Made by a program: the position numbers and the translations under genes. The notes under the pieces are model-generated. The model was not told the origin of the DNA. It saw only the letters and a list, made by a program, of their open reading frames with translations, and did not search any database. Of a stretch of DNA of 64,000 bases, positions 1-7,602 are shown one piece after another (position 1 is the stretch's first letter; each line of letters begins with the position of its first letter). The DNA is from Halobacillus naozhouensis (GTDB lineage: Bacteria > Bacillota > Bacilli > Bacillales > Halobacillaceae). Location: NCBI RefSeq assembly GCF_029714185.1, contig NZ_CP121671.1, positions 3,658,001-3,722,000 of the forward strand, written 5' to 3'.

Positions 1-429
1 CCAGCCTTGAGATTCCGCGTATCTTGCATACATACGGTAAAGGTCACCCGCAAACAAAGCCGCTTCATCTCCTCCAGCTGCTCCGCGCACTTCCATGATG
101 ACGTTTTTATCATCATTCGGATCTTTTGGAAGCATAATGACTTTCAAACGCTCTTCCAGTTCCTGTTTTCGATCTGAAAGCTCGCCGATTTCTTCTTTGA
201 CCATCTCTTCCATATCATTATCAAGACTATCCTCGAGCATGACCTTCGCATCATCAAGCTGCCCAGTCACTTCCTTGTATTCACGATAGGCGGTCACCGT
301 TTCCGCAAGCCCGGATTGTTCTTTAGAGTATTCACGCAGTTTATCCGTATCCGAAATTACTTCCGGATCACTAAGTAATTCATTTAATTTTTCATAACGA
401 TCTTCAAGTGTTTGCAAACGTTCGATCAA
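1..429 (-). CDS. prfA: Peptide chain release factor 1, N-terminal part (runs off the window)
   Basis: RF1 recognises UAA/UAG stop codons on the ribosome and triggers peptide release. Only the first 143 codons lie here. The start is TTG at 429, placed 6 nt after the GAGGTG ribosome binding site and giving M-I-E-R-L-Q-T-L, the usual RF1 opening. The coiled N-terminal region and the beginning of the PCRF domain are visible, including the E-V-R-x-A-A-G-G-D-E-A signature. The GGQ catalytic loop and the stop-codon recognition motif lie beyond the left edge. It sits downstream of tdk in the same direction, as in Bacillus, and has its own promoter at 461-489. Confidence 0.93.
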   Translation of the reverse strand, partial: MIERLQTLEDRYEKLNELLSDPEVISDTDKLREYSKEQSGLAETVTAYREYKEVTGQLDDAKVMLEDSLDNDMEEMVKEEIGELSDRKQELEERLKVIMLPKDPNDDKNVIMEVRGAAGGDEAALFAGDLYRMYARYAESQGW

Positions 430-460
430 TGGTATGCACCTCTTTCTCCATAACAGTCTA

Positions 461-489
461 ATTATATTATAGAGAGGGTGGGGTTACAA
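461..489 (-). promoter_or_regulatory. Sigma-A type promoter of prfA
   Basis: On the minus strand the sequence reads TTGTAA (484-489), a 17-bp spacer, then TATAAT (461-466), a perfect -10 box at ideal spacing. It lies 32 bp upstream of the prfA TTG start. Confidence 0.6.
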
Positions 490-547
490 CCACGTCCCTT
501 GAAAAACAAGCTCTGCCTCAGCGGGAACTTCAATTAATCTGGGATGA

Positions 548-634
548 TTGCACGGAGTTTTCCTTAATTGCCTATTCGGCAACTTATTTGCACATAAAAG
601 TCCAACATCGCATATACGGAACGTTTATGTGCCT
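548..634. repeat. Phased TTGCAY array, copy 1 (about 20-bp period)
   Basis: The words TTGCAC, TTGCCT, TTGCAC, TCGCAT and GTGCCT begin at 548, 568, 588, 608 and 629. The period is 20-21 bp, about two helical turns, and the spacer sequences are unrelated. A second array with the same word and period lies at 28701-28788. The array fills the gap between prfA and the lipoprotein gene. The function is unknown. The regular phasing suggests protein binding on one DNA face or a decayed short-unit repeat. Confidence 0.55.
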
Positions 635-653
635 ATTTCTCTCTAAATCAAAA

Positions 654-1055
654 TCATCGTATTTTCACGTTAATATTATAGCGGGGTACAGCCCTGTAAA
701 CAGCATCTTTAATCTGCTTGGTCCAGTCCATCTTCTCATCGCTGCTCAGCTCCCGATCGACTTCAACGGTCACCCACGCCTGGCCAGCCTCGATGATCAC
801 CCGTTTAACTGTGACGCCTGGAACCTGGTTAGCTGCTTCTTTCATTAAATTACGATCTTGCTTTAATCCCCACGTGTCCCCTACGCGATCCATGGAGCGA
901 GGGTTTTCATTTTCCACCTCAGAAGTTTGTTCATTCTGGGTACTCAAATTCTCAATAGTTTCGCGGTTTGTACTCCCTTGATAATTGCTATAATTCTGTC
1001 CGCAAGCCGTCATGAGTAATGTCATGAGAACTCCTGCCATTATGATCCTTAGCAT
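654..1055 (-). CDS. YhcN/YlaJ-family sporulation lipoprotein
   Basis: The 133-residue protein opens with a lipoprotein signal peptide: two charged residues, a hydrophobic stretch and the lipobox L-M-T-A-C, with the lipidated Cys at residue 18. A low-complexity Asn/Gln/Ser/Glu linker follows at about 20-55. The C-terminal YhcN/YlaJ domain (about 60-133) contains the V-P-G-V-x-x-x-x-V-I pattern and ends in V-K-I-R. Family members are membrane-anchored proteins made in sporulation or found in the spore membrane; their biochemical role is not settled. It is a single gene between tdk and prfA. No sporulation sigma-factor promoter could be assigned with confidence. Confidence 0.8.
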   Translation of the reverse strand: MLRIIMAGVLMTLLMTACGQNYSNYQGSTNRETIENLSTQNEQTSEVENENPRSMDRVGDTWGLKQDRNLMKEAANQVPGVTVKRVIIEAGQAWVTVEVDRELSSDEKMDWTKQIKDAVYRAVPRYNINVKIR

Positions 1056-1288
1056 CTTTCACACCTCTTCTCTTTTTCAGTAGTGTGTACGGATGAAAAG
1101 AGGATTATGCGTAGATTAGCCGTCACTTCCATCATAATGCAGCACTTTTAAGGGATGATTGCTAAATGAGTACGCTGTTGATATACACTTCGCTTTCCGC
1201 AAGGGGCTTCGAGTATATAGACTGCTTCCGGATTCTGCTTAGATAAATCGTCTTTTTAAAGCAACAATCCATTCGAAAAGCAGCTAAA

Positions 1289-1320
1289 ATAAAAACCGCC
1301 GACCCTTAAGTCAGCGGTTA
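1289..1320 (-). terminator. Intrinsic terminator of tdk
   Basis: On the minus strand an AACCGC-x-GAC / GTC-x-GCGGTT stem with a TTAAGG loop is followed by TTTTTATTTT, directly after the tdk stop codon. Confidence 0.85.
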
Positions 1321-1327
1321 CGAACAA

Positions 1328-1954
1328 TTATGCATGTTTTTCGGCGTGAGCCTTTACTTGCGCTTGCCTGGGTTTATTCGGTACCTCATGATGATGGCGG
1401 CACCTGGGCTCGTACGATTCAGAAGCACCGACTAAAATAATCGGATCATCATAGGAAGCAGGCTTGCCATCGATCAGACGCTGTGTCCGACTGGCCGGAG
1501 AACCACATACAGGACAAATCGCATTCAACTTTGTCACACTTTCACTCAAGGCCATAAGTTCAGGCATCTTCCCAAACGGTTCACCACGGAAATCCGTATC
1601 CAGCCCTGCAGCGATGACACGAATCCCGCGATCGGCCAGACACTCCACAACTTCAACGATATTATCATCAAAAAACTGCACTTCATCAATGCCGACAATA
1701 TCTACTTCATCACTAACTTCTTTGAGGATTTCCAGCGATTCTGCTACCGGCCTCGCCAGTACAGAGGTACCGTTATGAGACACGATGGAATCCTCTTTAT
1801 ATCGATTATCAATGGCGGGTTTAAATACACGAACAGACAAGTTACCATATGTAGCTCGGCGTACGCGGCGAATCAATTCTTCTGATTTCCCGCTGAACAT
1901 ACTTCCACAGATCACTTCAACCCATCCGCTCTGTTTCATTACATACACGTCCAC
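1328..1954 (-). CDS. tdk: Thymidine kinase, type II
   Basis: Phosphorylates thymidine to dTMP with ATP in pyrimidine salvage. The family's P-loop G-S-M-F-S-G-K-S lies at about residues 17-24, followed by the D-E-V-Q-F-F motif holding the catalytic Glu. The C-terminal zinc-binding part has C-P-V-C and a later C-R-H-H-H. GTG at 1954 was chosen because AAGGGAG ends 5 nt before it; GTG at 1948, which gives the M-Y-V-M-K-Q start common in Bacillus, is also possible. An in-frame ATG at 1984 lies upstream of the ribosome binding site and is unlikely. The gene lies in the conserved rho-rpmE2-tdk-prfA order. Confidence 0.95.
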   Translation of the reverse strand: MDVYVMKQSGWVEVICGSMFSGKSEELIRRVRRATYGNLSVRVFKPAIDNRYKEDSIVSHNGTSVLARPVAESLEILKEVSDEVDIVGIDEVQFFDDNIVEVVECLADRGIRVIAAGLDTDFRGEPFGKMPELMALSESVTKLNAICPVCGSPASRTQRLIDGKPASYDDPIILVGASESYEPRCRHHHEVPNKPRQAQVKAHAEKHA

Positions 1955-2072
1955 TGTCGCTCCCTTCACACATCTTCGATCCATCTATTTTTGACAAAAA
2001 AAGCTCCCTTCATGAGACGGGTAAACTCACATAGGGATGGCTCTACTATCCTGCTGTCCTTCGCTTTTCCTT

Positions 2073-2117
2073 TAACAAAAAAACAGGCAAAAGGTAAGAC
2101 AATTTGCCTGTTTTTGT
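2073..2117 (-). terminator. Intrinsic terminator after rpmE2
   Basis: The minus strand has AACAGGCAAA and TTTGCCTGTT arms around an 11-nt loop, followed by a T run. It separates rpmE2 from tdk. Confidence 0.8.
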
Positions 2118-2158
2118 TCAAAATTATGCTGGGATCATCATAAGATGACCACACATTA

Positions 2159-2404
2159 TTATGAAAGGTTATATTTTTTCTTGAAGCGATCCACACGGCC
2201 GCCAGCTTTGTCAGCTTTTTGTTTGCCTGTGTAGAACGGATGAGACGCAGAACTAATCTCAACGCGGATAAGCGGGTAAGTGTTCCCGTCTTCCCATTCG
2301 ATTGTTTCGTCAGATCCTTGCGTAGATCCAGCGATAAATTTGAAATCAGAACTTGTGTCAAGGAATACAACTTTACGGTATTCTGGATGAATTCCTGCTT
2401 TCAT
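2159..2404 (-). CDS. rpmE2: 50S ribosomal protein L31, type B (zinc-free)
   Basis: This 81-residue protein begins M-K-A-G-I-H-P-x-Y and contains the F-E/I-E-W-E-D-G-N-T-Y-P-L-I-x-V-E-I-S-S signature and S-H-P-F-Y-T-G-K-Q-K of type B L31. There is no cysteine, so the zinc-binding CxxC pair of type A L31 is absent. It is a component of the large subunit near the central protuberance. In B. subtilis the zinc-binding type A protein sits next to rho and the zinc-free paralogue is elsewhere under Zur; here the zinc-free form occupies the rho-adjacent position. It has its own promoter at 2507-2535 and an approximately 100-nt leader. Confidence 0.95.
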   Translation of the reverse strand: MKAGIHPEYRKVVFLDTSSDFKFIAGSTQGSDETIEWEDGNTYPLIRVEISSASHPFYTGKQKADKAGGRVDRFKKKYNLS

Positions 2405-2506
2405 GTTCTTCCACTCCTTTTTGCCCTGAGTCCCCTGGAAACAGAGTTATTGTAAGAGCCGTCGAAGGTTAGTCGATACACCTTTTACTGAAACTCACAT
2501 AGAAAG

Positions 2507-2535
2507 ATTATATCAGTCTACGTAGTCCAATGCAA
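2507..2535 (-). promoter_or_regulatory. Sigma-A promoter of rpmE2
   Basis: On the minus strand TTGCAT (2530-2535), a 17-bp spacer and TATAAT (2507-2512) lie between rho and rpmE2. The transcript would carry a leader of about 95-100 nt, long enough for the autogenous L31 leader structure known in Firmicutes, although I could not fold it by hand with confidence. Confidence 0.65.
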
Positions 2536-2568
2536 CAGCATGTACTATCCTTTTTTCTGGAAAAGCGA

Positions 2569-3858
2569 TCAGCTGCGACGAGACGAGGTTGTTTTTCCCT
2601 TCATATCCTTGTCCATCAGATCGAAAAATTCCTCATTAGTTTTCGACGACCGCAGCCTGCGTAAGAAACGGTCGATGAAATCATGAGAATCTGACATCGT
2701 TTTACGAATCGCCCACACTTTATCCAGTCCAGACTTCGGCAGCAGCAGCTCCTCTTTACGTGTTCCGGAACGAGCAATGTCAATCGCAGGGAAGATGCGT
2801 CGTTCGGCCAGACTGCGGTCCAGATGAAGCTCCATGTTCCCGGTTCCTTTAAATTCTTCATAAATGACATCATCCATGCGGGAACCTGTATCCACTAATG
2901 CCGTGGCTAAGATCGTAAAACTTCCGCCCTCTTCAATATTCCTGGCCGCACCGAAGAAACGCTTCGGCCGGTGGAAGGCTGCCGGGTCGATCCCTCCGGA
3001 TAGCGTCCGTCCGCTTGGCGGGATCACCAGGTTATAAGCACGGGCAAGACGCGTAATGCTGTCCATTAAGATAATCACGTCACGCTTATGTTCCACGAGT
3101 CGCATGGCCCGCTCAAGGACGAGTTCAGCCACTTTAATATGGTTTTCCGGTACTTCATCAAAAGTTGAACTTACGACATCAACATCTGGTGCTACAGAAC
3201 GTTCGATGTCTGTTACTTCTTCCGGGCGTTCATCCACAAGTAAAATGATTAATTTTGACTCGGGATGGTTAACAGAAATGCTATTCGCAATTTGCTTCAA
3301 CAGCATCGTCTTACCCGCTTTAGGCGGAGCAACAATTAATCCACGCTGTCCATAACCGACCGGTGCCATCAAGTCCATAATCCGTGTTGAAAGTTTTTTA
3401 CTTTCTGTTTCAAGTTTCATATGACGATCTGGATAGAGCGGCGTTAAAGCTGGAAAGTGCACTCGTTCTTTCGCCGTCTCCGGATCTTCCCCGTTTACTG
3501 CATCTACGTGAAGCAATCCATAATACCGTTCATTTTCCTTCGGCGGCCGGACTTTCCCCGAAACCTTGTCGCCATTACGCAAATCAAACCTGCGAATTTG
3601 TGATGCGGAAATGTAAATGTCCTCAGCACTCGGAGAGTAGTTGATTGGACGCAGGAAGCCAAACCCTTCAGAAGGAATGATTTCCAAGATGCCATCCATA
3701 AATAGAAAGCCATCTTTCTCGGCCTGTGCTTTCAAAATTGCAAAAATCAACTCTCGCTTCGTTAGCTTAGCATAATAGGATACCTTGTACTGCTTCGCTA
3801 AAGAGTAGAGTTTCTTTAATGTCATGTCTTCCAGGTTGGATATTGATAGTTCTGCCAC
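2569..3858 (-). CDS. rho: Transcription termination factor Rho
   Basis: Hexameric RNA-dependent ATPase that ends transcription at unstructured RNA. The 429-residue protein has the N-terminal helical Rho-N region (about 1-45), the cold-shock-like RNA-binding domain (about 50-125, with G-F-G-F-L-R-P), and the RecA-type ATPase domain with P-loop A-P-P-K-A-G-K-T at about 177-184, Walker B I-I-L-M-D-S-I-T-R-L-A-R and the R-T-L-S-G-G-I-D-P loop. The start is GTG at 3858, preceded by a weak GTGGTG-type site, as is common for this gene. It follows glpX in the same direction, in the order seen in Bacillus. No long N-terminal insertion of the actinobacterial type is present. Confidence 0.97.
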   Translation of the reverse strand: MAELSISNLEDMTLKKLYSLAKQYKVSYYAKLTKRELIFAILKAQAEKDGFLFMDGILEIIPSEGFGFLRPINYSPSAEDIYISASQIRRFDLRNGDKVSGKVRPPKENERYYGLLHVDAVNGEDPETAKERVHFPALTPLYPDRHMKLETESKKLSTRIMDLMAPVGYGQRGLIVAPPKAGKTMLLKQIANSISVNHPESKLIILLVDERPEEVTDIERSVAPDVDVVSSTFDEVPENHIKVAELVLERAMRLVEHKRDVIILMDSITRLARAYNLVIPPSGRTLSGGIDPAAFHRPKRFFGAARNIEEGGSFTILATALVDTGSRMDDVIYEEFKGTGNMELHLDRSLAERRIFPAIDIARSGTRKEELLLPKSGLDKVWAIRKTMSDSHDFIDRFLRRLRSSKTNEEFFDLMDKDMKGKTTSSRRS

Positions 3859-4232
3859 AAAATCACCACTTTAATTATTTTTAGCTAAAGCATCCTCGCA
3901 GATCGTCTTTCCCTGACGAGAAGATTATAAGGAAGTCGTGCTTGAGCCTTTTTTATAGATTGTGTGTATACCAGAGTAAGCTCTCTACTAATCTATGTTG
4001 ATCTTAGTATGAGCGTTGATTGCCCTTTTCGGAAATAAAAAGAAGAAACAAGAGGGATGTGAAGCTTACAGAGGTTTACAATTACATTATTTCTTTGATT
4101 CTTTATTGTTAGAAACCTACCTTATTGTACATCTAGTAATCACGTCGGTTCAAGAGGTTTTTTTGGCATGTCATTCAGAGGGTAAAAGTAGGGCAGGGAA
4201 ACTGAATATCTTCAGCTTCCCCATTTAACCTG
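3859..4232. other. Gap between glpX and rho
   Basis: This 374-bp gap holds a possible weak terminator for glpX at 4196-4221 and the presumed rho leader. A 70-codon plus-strand reading frame at 4016-4228 has no ribosome binding site and a low-complexity translation; I do not regard it as a gene. No repeat of the other families seen in this window was found here. Confidence 0.5.
4196..4221 (-). terminator. Possible terminator of glpX
   Basis: GGGAA-x-CTGAA and TTCAG-x-TTCCC arms with a 4-nt loop lie 12 bp downstream of the glpX stop. The T tract after it is poor, so it may act as a weak terminator or an mRNA end-stabilising hairpin. Confidence 0.4.
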
Positions 4233-5198
4233 CTATTTAATCACTAAATTCGGTTTCTTCTTCAAGCTGTGGTCTCCATCGATAAAACGAACGGTTCCTG
4301 ATTTCGCTCGCATAACTACCGTCTGGGTTGTTGCCTTTTGTCCTTTAAATTGGACTCCTTGAAGCAGTTCTCCGTCTGTTACTCCTGTGGCTGCGAAGAT
4401 GGCATCGTCCCCGCCGCAGAAGTCTTCCATGTATAGAACTTTGTTGATATCTTCAATCCCCATGTCCTTACATCTGTTGCGTTCTTCCTCATTAGAAGGA
4501 ATAAGTTTTCCCTGGATTTCGCCACCAAGACATTTAAGCGCAACCGCAGCAAGCACCCCTTCAGGCGCTCCCCCGGATCCGAATAAAATATCAACACCTG
4601 TATCGTCAAAAGCCGTATTAATCGCAGCTGCCACATCTCCATCAGAAATCAGTTTAATGCGGGCACCTGCTGCGCGAATTTCTTCAATAATTCCTTCATG
4701 CCGTTTTCTGTTCAGTACAATCGCTACTACATCTTCCACATCTTTATTTTTCGCTTCAGCCACGGCAGCAAGATTTTCAGCTACGGATGCATTGATATCG
4801 ACTTTTCCGACCGCTTCTGGCCCTACAGCGATTTTTTCCATGTACATATCCGGTGCATGCAAGAGCTGGTTGTGATCAGCAATCGCAATGACAGCCAGCG
4901 CATTCCATGTTCCCTGTGCGACAATGTTTGTCCCTTCAAGCGGATCTACAGCTACATCCACTCTCGGGCCAAAGCCATTCCCGAGCTTCTCTCCAATATA
5001 AAGCATCGGAGCTTCATCCATTTCTCCTTCCCCGATTACGACAGTTCCTTTCATCGGGATCGTGTCAAAAACGTCACGCATAGCGGAAGTGGCCGCATCA
5101 TCAGCTTCATCTTTCTTTCCTCTTCCCATCCAGCGAGCTGATGACAAAGCTGCCGCCTCAGTTACTCTGACTAATTCCATTGATAAACTTCTTTCCAT
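4233..5198 (-). CDS. glpX: Fructose-1,6-bisphosphatase, class II (GlpX)
   Basis: Hydrolyses fructose 1,6-bisphosphate to fructose 6-phosphate in gluconeogenesis. The 321-residue length fits the family. Metal and phosphate site motifs are visible: G-E-G-E-M-D-E-A-P at about 56-64 and D-P-L-E-G-T at 85-90, then G-S-G-G-A-P-E-G and the D-F-C-G-G-D-D-A motif in the C-terminal half. The ATG at 5198 lies 8 nt after GGGGAG. It sits between murA and rho, as the B. subtilis ywjI gene does, and with fbaA and tal forms a group of sugar-phosphate enzymes. A 305-bp repeat-rich gap separates it from murA. Confidence 0.95.
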   Translation of the reverse strand: MERSLSMELVRVTEAAALSSARWMGRGKKDEADDAATSAMRDVFDTIPMKGTVVIGEGEMDEAPMLYIGEKLGNGFGPRVDVAVDPLEGTNIVAQGTWNALAVIAIADHNQLLHAPDMYMEKIAVGPEAVGKVDINASVAENLAAVAEAKNKDVEDVVAIVLNRKRHEGIIEEIRAAGARIKLISDGDVAAAINTAFDDTGVDILFGSGGAPEGVLAAVALKCLGGEIQGKLIPSNEEERNRCKDMGIEDINKVLYMEDFCGGDDAIFAATGVTDGELLQGVQFKGQKATTQTVVMRAKSGTVRFIDGDHSLKKKPNLVIK

Positions 5199-5239
5199 GG
5201 TTCATTCTCCCCATTCTCTATAGAATTTTCCTCATCTCC

Positions 5240-5345
5240 CCATGGACGGGCCTCGCGCGTAGTGGGGTAGTTCGGCCGTGCTTAGTCGAACTTCCTTTAA
5301 CATAACTTTAACCGTGCTTCCTCTAGTCACGGTTCTAGTCAACCT
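5240..5345. repeat. Dispersed TTCGAACTTCC-type repeat, copy 1
   Basis: This stretch contains GTGGGGTAGTTCGG, then CTTAGTCGAACTTCCT, then two further diverged units ending in GTGCTTCC and AACCTTCC. The same two words recur at 12449-12535 in the same order. AGTTCG and CGAACT can pair to form a hairpin. The repeat lies just upstream of glpX, next to a second repeat family. Confidence 0.6.
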
Positions 5346-5383
5346 TCCACTCACCTGTCTACCCGGGCACTACGCTTTTCTTA

Positions 5384-5506
5384 CTGTCTAGCTCCGCGGG
5401 GCAGACCTTCGTGACATAAGCAATCCACCTCCGTGAAGAAAAACCACTTCACTGTGGCGTCTTGCTTATGCGTGTCAGGTCTAAACGCCCCGCTTCGCTT
5501 TTCTTA
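5384..5506. repeat. Imperfect palindromic intergenic repeat (CTAGCTCC ... CGCTTTTCTT family)
   Basis: The element runs from TGTCTAGCTCCGCGGGGC to GCCCCGCTTCGCTTTTCTT and contains nested inverted repeats: GCGGGGC/GCCCCGC, TGACATAAGCAA/TTGCTTATG-x-x-TGTCA and GTGAAG/CTTCAC. From memory, this composition matches a short intergenic repeat family common in Bacillus, Geobacillus and relatives. Its end abuts the murA stop codon (5504-5506), so it sits in the murA 3-prime untranslated region and could form a long hairpin there. Confidence 0.65.
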
Positions 5507-6790
5507 TGAATTCTGAAATTGCTCGACTTCCTCTTCTGACATCTCCTCATACCAGATATTGGCTCCGAGCTCTACCAGCTTGTTCGTAATGTTTTCATAG
5601 CCTCGTTCAATGTGGTCTACACCAGTGATTTCAGTGACTCCGTCGGCCATTAACCCAGCGATCACCAACGCAGCACCCGCCCGTAAATCAGAAGCTTTTA
5701 CTTTTGCTCCTTCAAGTTTAGCCGGACCTGCGACAATCGCTGCACCGCCTTCTACTTTAATCGAAGCATTCATGCGGCGCAGTTCATCGACATGCTTGAA
5801 CCTGGCTTGATAGATCGTATCCGTAACGACACCAGTCCCTTCCGCCTTCGTAAGTAATGTGGTAAAGGGCTGCTGTAAATCTGTCGGAAATCCAGGATAA
5901 ACGAGAGTCTTAATATCAACACTCTTTATTTTTTCACCAGGCCTGATGTAAAGCTGTTCATCGTTTTCCTCAATCGTTACACCCATCTCCCGCAATTTTG
6001 CCAGCAGTGATTCAAGGTGCTGCGGAATAACGTTGTCAATAATCATTTCTTCCCCTTGAGCTGCAGCCATGATCGTATAAGTTCCCGCTTCAATCCGATC
6101 CGGGATAATCGTATGCAGGCAGCCATTTAATTCTTCAACGCCTTCAATACGGATCACATCCGTCCCGGCACCTTTAATCTTCGCACCCATGCTCGTTAGC
6201 AGGGTGGCTACATCAATGATCTCTGGCTCTTTGGCCGCATTCTCAATCGTTGTCTTCCCTTTGGCCTTCACTGCTGCCAGCATTATGTTGATGGTCGCGC
6301 CTACGCTGACCACGTCTAAATATATTCTGGCCCCGCGCAGTTCTTTTGCACGTAAATAAATTGCACCTTGTTCGTTAGACACCTCAGCGCCAAGGGCTTC
6401 AAACCCTTTAATATGCTGGTCAATTGGACGCGGTCCGAGGTGACAGCCGCCCGGCAGTCCAATCACCGCTTTATTGAAACGACCTAACATCGCTCCCATA
6501 AAATAATAAGAGGCACGCAGCTTCTTCACGCGACCGTTTGGAAGCGGCATCGAGATCATTTTTGAAGGGTCGATTTCAATCGTTTGCCCATCTCGCTGAA
6601 CGGTCCCCCCTATTTCCTCAAGCAAATCAGATAACGTTCCTACATCCGATATGTTTGGAAGTCCTTCAATCGTTACTTTGGAATTCGCTAAAATCGCAGC
6701 AGGTAATAGAGCTACAGCACTGTTTTTCGCACCACTGACACGTACTTGTCCGCGCAAAGGGGTGCCGCCTTCTACTAGTAGTTTTTTCAT
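5504..6790 (-). CDS. murA: UDP-N-acetylglucosamine 1-carboxyvinyltransferase (MurA2/MurZ type)
   Basis: Transfers enolpyruvate from PEP to UDP-GlcNAc, the first committed step of peptidoglycan synthesis, in the cytoplasm. The 428-residue protein has K-N at 22-23 and the mobile loop G-G-C-H-L-G-P-R-P with the catalytic, fosfomycin-reactive Cys at 116; the repeated inside-out barrel halves end in D-H-I-E-R-G-Y-E. The ATG is preceded by AGGAGT. Its place between tal and glpX matches B. subtilis murAB (murZ), the second of the two Firmicute paralogues, rather than the copy near the ATP synthase operon. Confidence 0.95.
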   Translation of the reverse strand: MKKLLVEGGTPLRGQVRVSGAKNSAVALLPAAILANSKVTIEGLPNISDVGTLSDLLEEIGGTVQRDGQTIEIDPSKMISMPLPNGRVKKLRASYYFMGAMLGRFNKAVIGLPGGCHLGPRPIDQHIKGFEALGAEVSNEQGAIYLRAKELRGARIYLDVVSVGATINIMLAAVKAKGKTTIENAAKEPEIIDVATLLTSMGAKIKGAGTDVIRIEGVEELNGCLHTIIPDRIEAGTYTIMAAAQGEEMIIDNVIPQHLESLLAKLREMGVTIEENDEQLYIRPGEKIKSVDIKTLVYPGFPTDLQQPFTTLLTKAEGTGVVTDTIYQARFKHVDELRRMNASIKVEGGAAIVAGPAKLEGAKVKASDLRAGAALVIAGLMADGVTEITGVDHIERGYENITNKLVELGANIWYEEMSEEEVEQFQNS

Positions 6791-6859
6791 GGGAAACTCC
6801 TCACTTTAAAGGTAAAGATTATATCTTTATCATGTGCAATTTTTGCCAAATGACTCGTA

Positions 6860-7501
6860 TTATTTTTGATTATTCCAGTCATTAAGGAATTTTTCAATAC
6901 CTTGGTCAGTCAGAGGATGCTTTACAAGTTGGTCAAAGAGTTTAAACGGAACCGTTGCAATATGCGCTCCATTCAGGGCTGCGTCCGTTATATGAACGGG
7001 ATGGCGTACAGAAGCAGCAATGATTTCCGTATCAATTGCATGACGATCGAAAATCTCAGCGATCTGAGCCACGAGCTCCATTCCGTTATGCCCAATGTCA
7101 TCTAGACGGCCTAAAAACGGTGAAACGTAAGAGGCACCAGCTCGTGCGGCAAGCAAGGCCTGGTTGGCTGAGAAAATGAGCGTTACGTTCGTCTTAATAT
7201 TCAGGTCGCTTAAAGCTTTGACAGCCTTCAGCCCTTCTAAAGTCATGGGAACCTTCACTGTAATGTTAGGGGCAATGGCGGCAAGCTCCTTTGCTTCCTT
7301 AAGCATCCCTTCTGTATCAAGCGAAATTACTTCGGCACTCACTGACCCATCCACTTCCTCAGTGATTTCTTTTAGACGCTCGTGAAAAGAAACCCCTTCT
7401 TTTGCAACTAAGCTTGGATTGGTAGTAACACCTGCAAGTACTCCTAATGCATTCGCTTCTTTGATTTCATCAATATTAGCCGTATCAATAAAAAATTTCA
7501 T
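6860..7501 (-). CDS. tal: Transaldolase, small TalC/FSA type
   Basis: The 213-residue TIM-barrel protein is in the short transaldolase/fructose-6-phosphate aldolase subfamily. It has the N-terminal M-K-F-F-I-D-T-A-N motif, the G-V-T-T-N-P-S segment at about 24-30, and the Schiff-base Lys in I-T-V-K-V-P-M-T at residue 83. Transaldolase moves a dihydroxyacetone unit between sugar phosphates in the pentose phosphate pathway; the short subfamily also includes true fructose-6-phosphate aldolases, so the exact reaction is inferred. AGGAGGG lies before the ATG. It is downstream of fbaA and separated from it by a terminator, as in B. subtilis (ywjH). Confidence 0.92.
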   Translation of the reverse strand: MKFFIDTANIDEIKEANALGVLAGVTTNPSLVAKEGVSFHERLKEITEEVDGSVSAEVISLDTEGMLKEAKELAAIAPNITVKVPMTLEGLKAVKALSDLNIKTNVTLIFSANQALLAARAGASYVSPFLGRLDDIGHNGMELVAQIAEIFDRHAIDTEIIAASVRHPVHITDAALNGAHIATVPFKLFDQLVKHPLTDQGIEKFLNDWNNQK

Positions 7502-7555
7502 TGGAAACGTCCCTCCTGTGTCGGAAAATGTAGTATGATGGCGTTTTCATACATG

Positions 7556-7591
7556 TTGAAAAGGAAACCGTTACGGTGTAACGGCTTCCTT
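7556..7591 (-). terminator. Intrinsic terminator of fbaA
   Basis: The minus strand has AAGGAA-x-CCGTTAC and GTAACGG-x-TTCCTT arms with a 3-nt loop and a short T run, 11 bp after the fbaA stop. Confidence 0.85.
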
Positions 7592-7602
7592 AAACACTAT
7601 CT

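Noticed and set aside
548..634. CRISPR-like interpretation of the TTGCAY arrays
   Set aside because: The conserved word is only 6 bp and the period is 20 bp, far too short for repeat-spacer units; no cas genes anywhere in the window.
588..848. 86-codon plus-strand reading frame over the lipoprotein gene
   Set aside because: It overlaps the better supported YhcN-type lipoprotein gene and the phased TTGCAY array; no ribosome binding site.
1190..1240. Full copy of the long Bacillaceae repeat upstream of the lipoprotein gene
   Set aside because: Only about 20 bp resemble one end of the element; the rest does not align, so at most it is a decayed fragment.
4016..4228. 70-codon plus-strand reading frame between glpX and rho
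   Set aside because: No ribosome binding site, low-complexity translation without family features, and it overlaps the likely rho leader and glpX terminator region.
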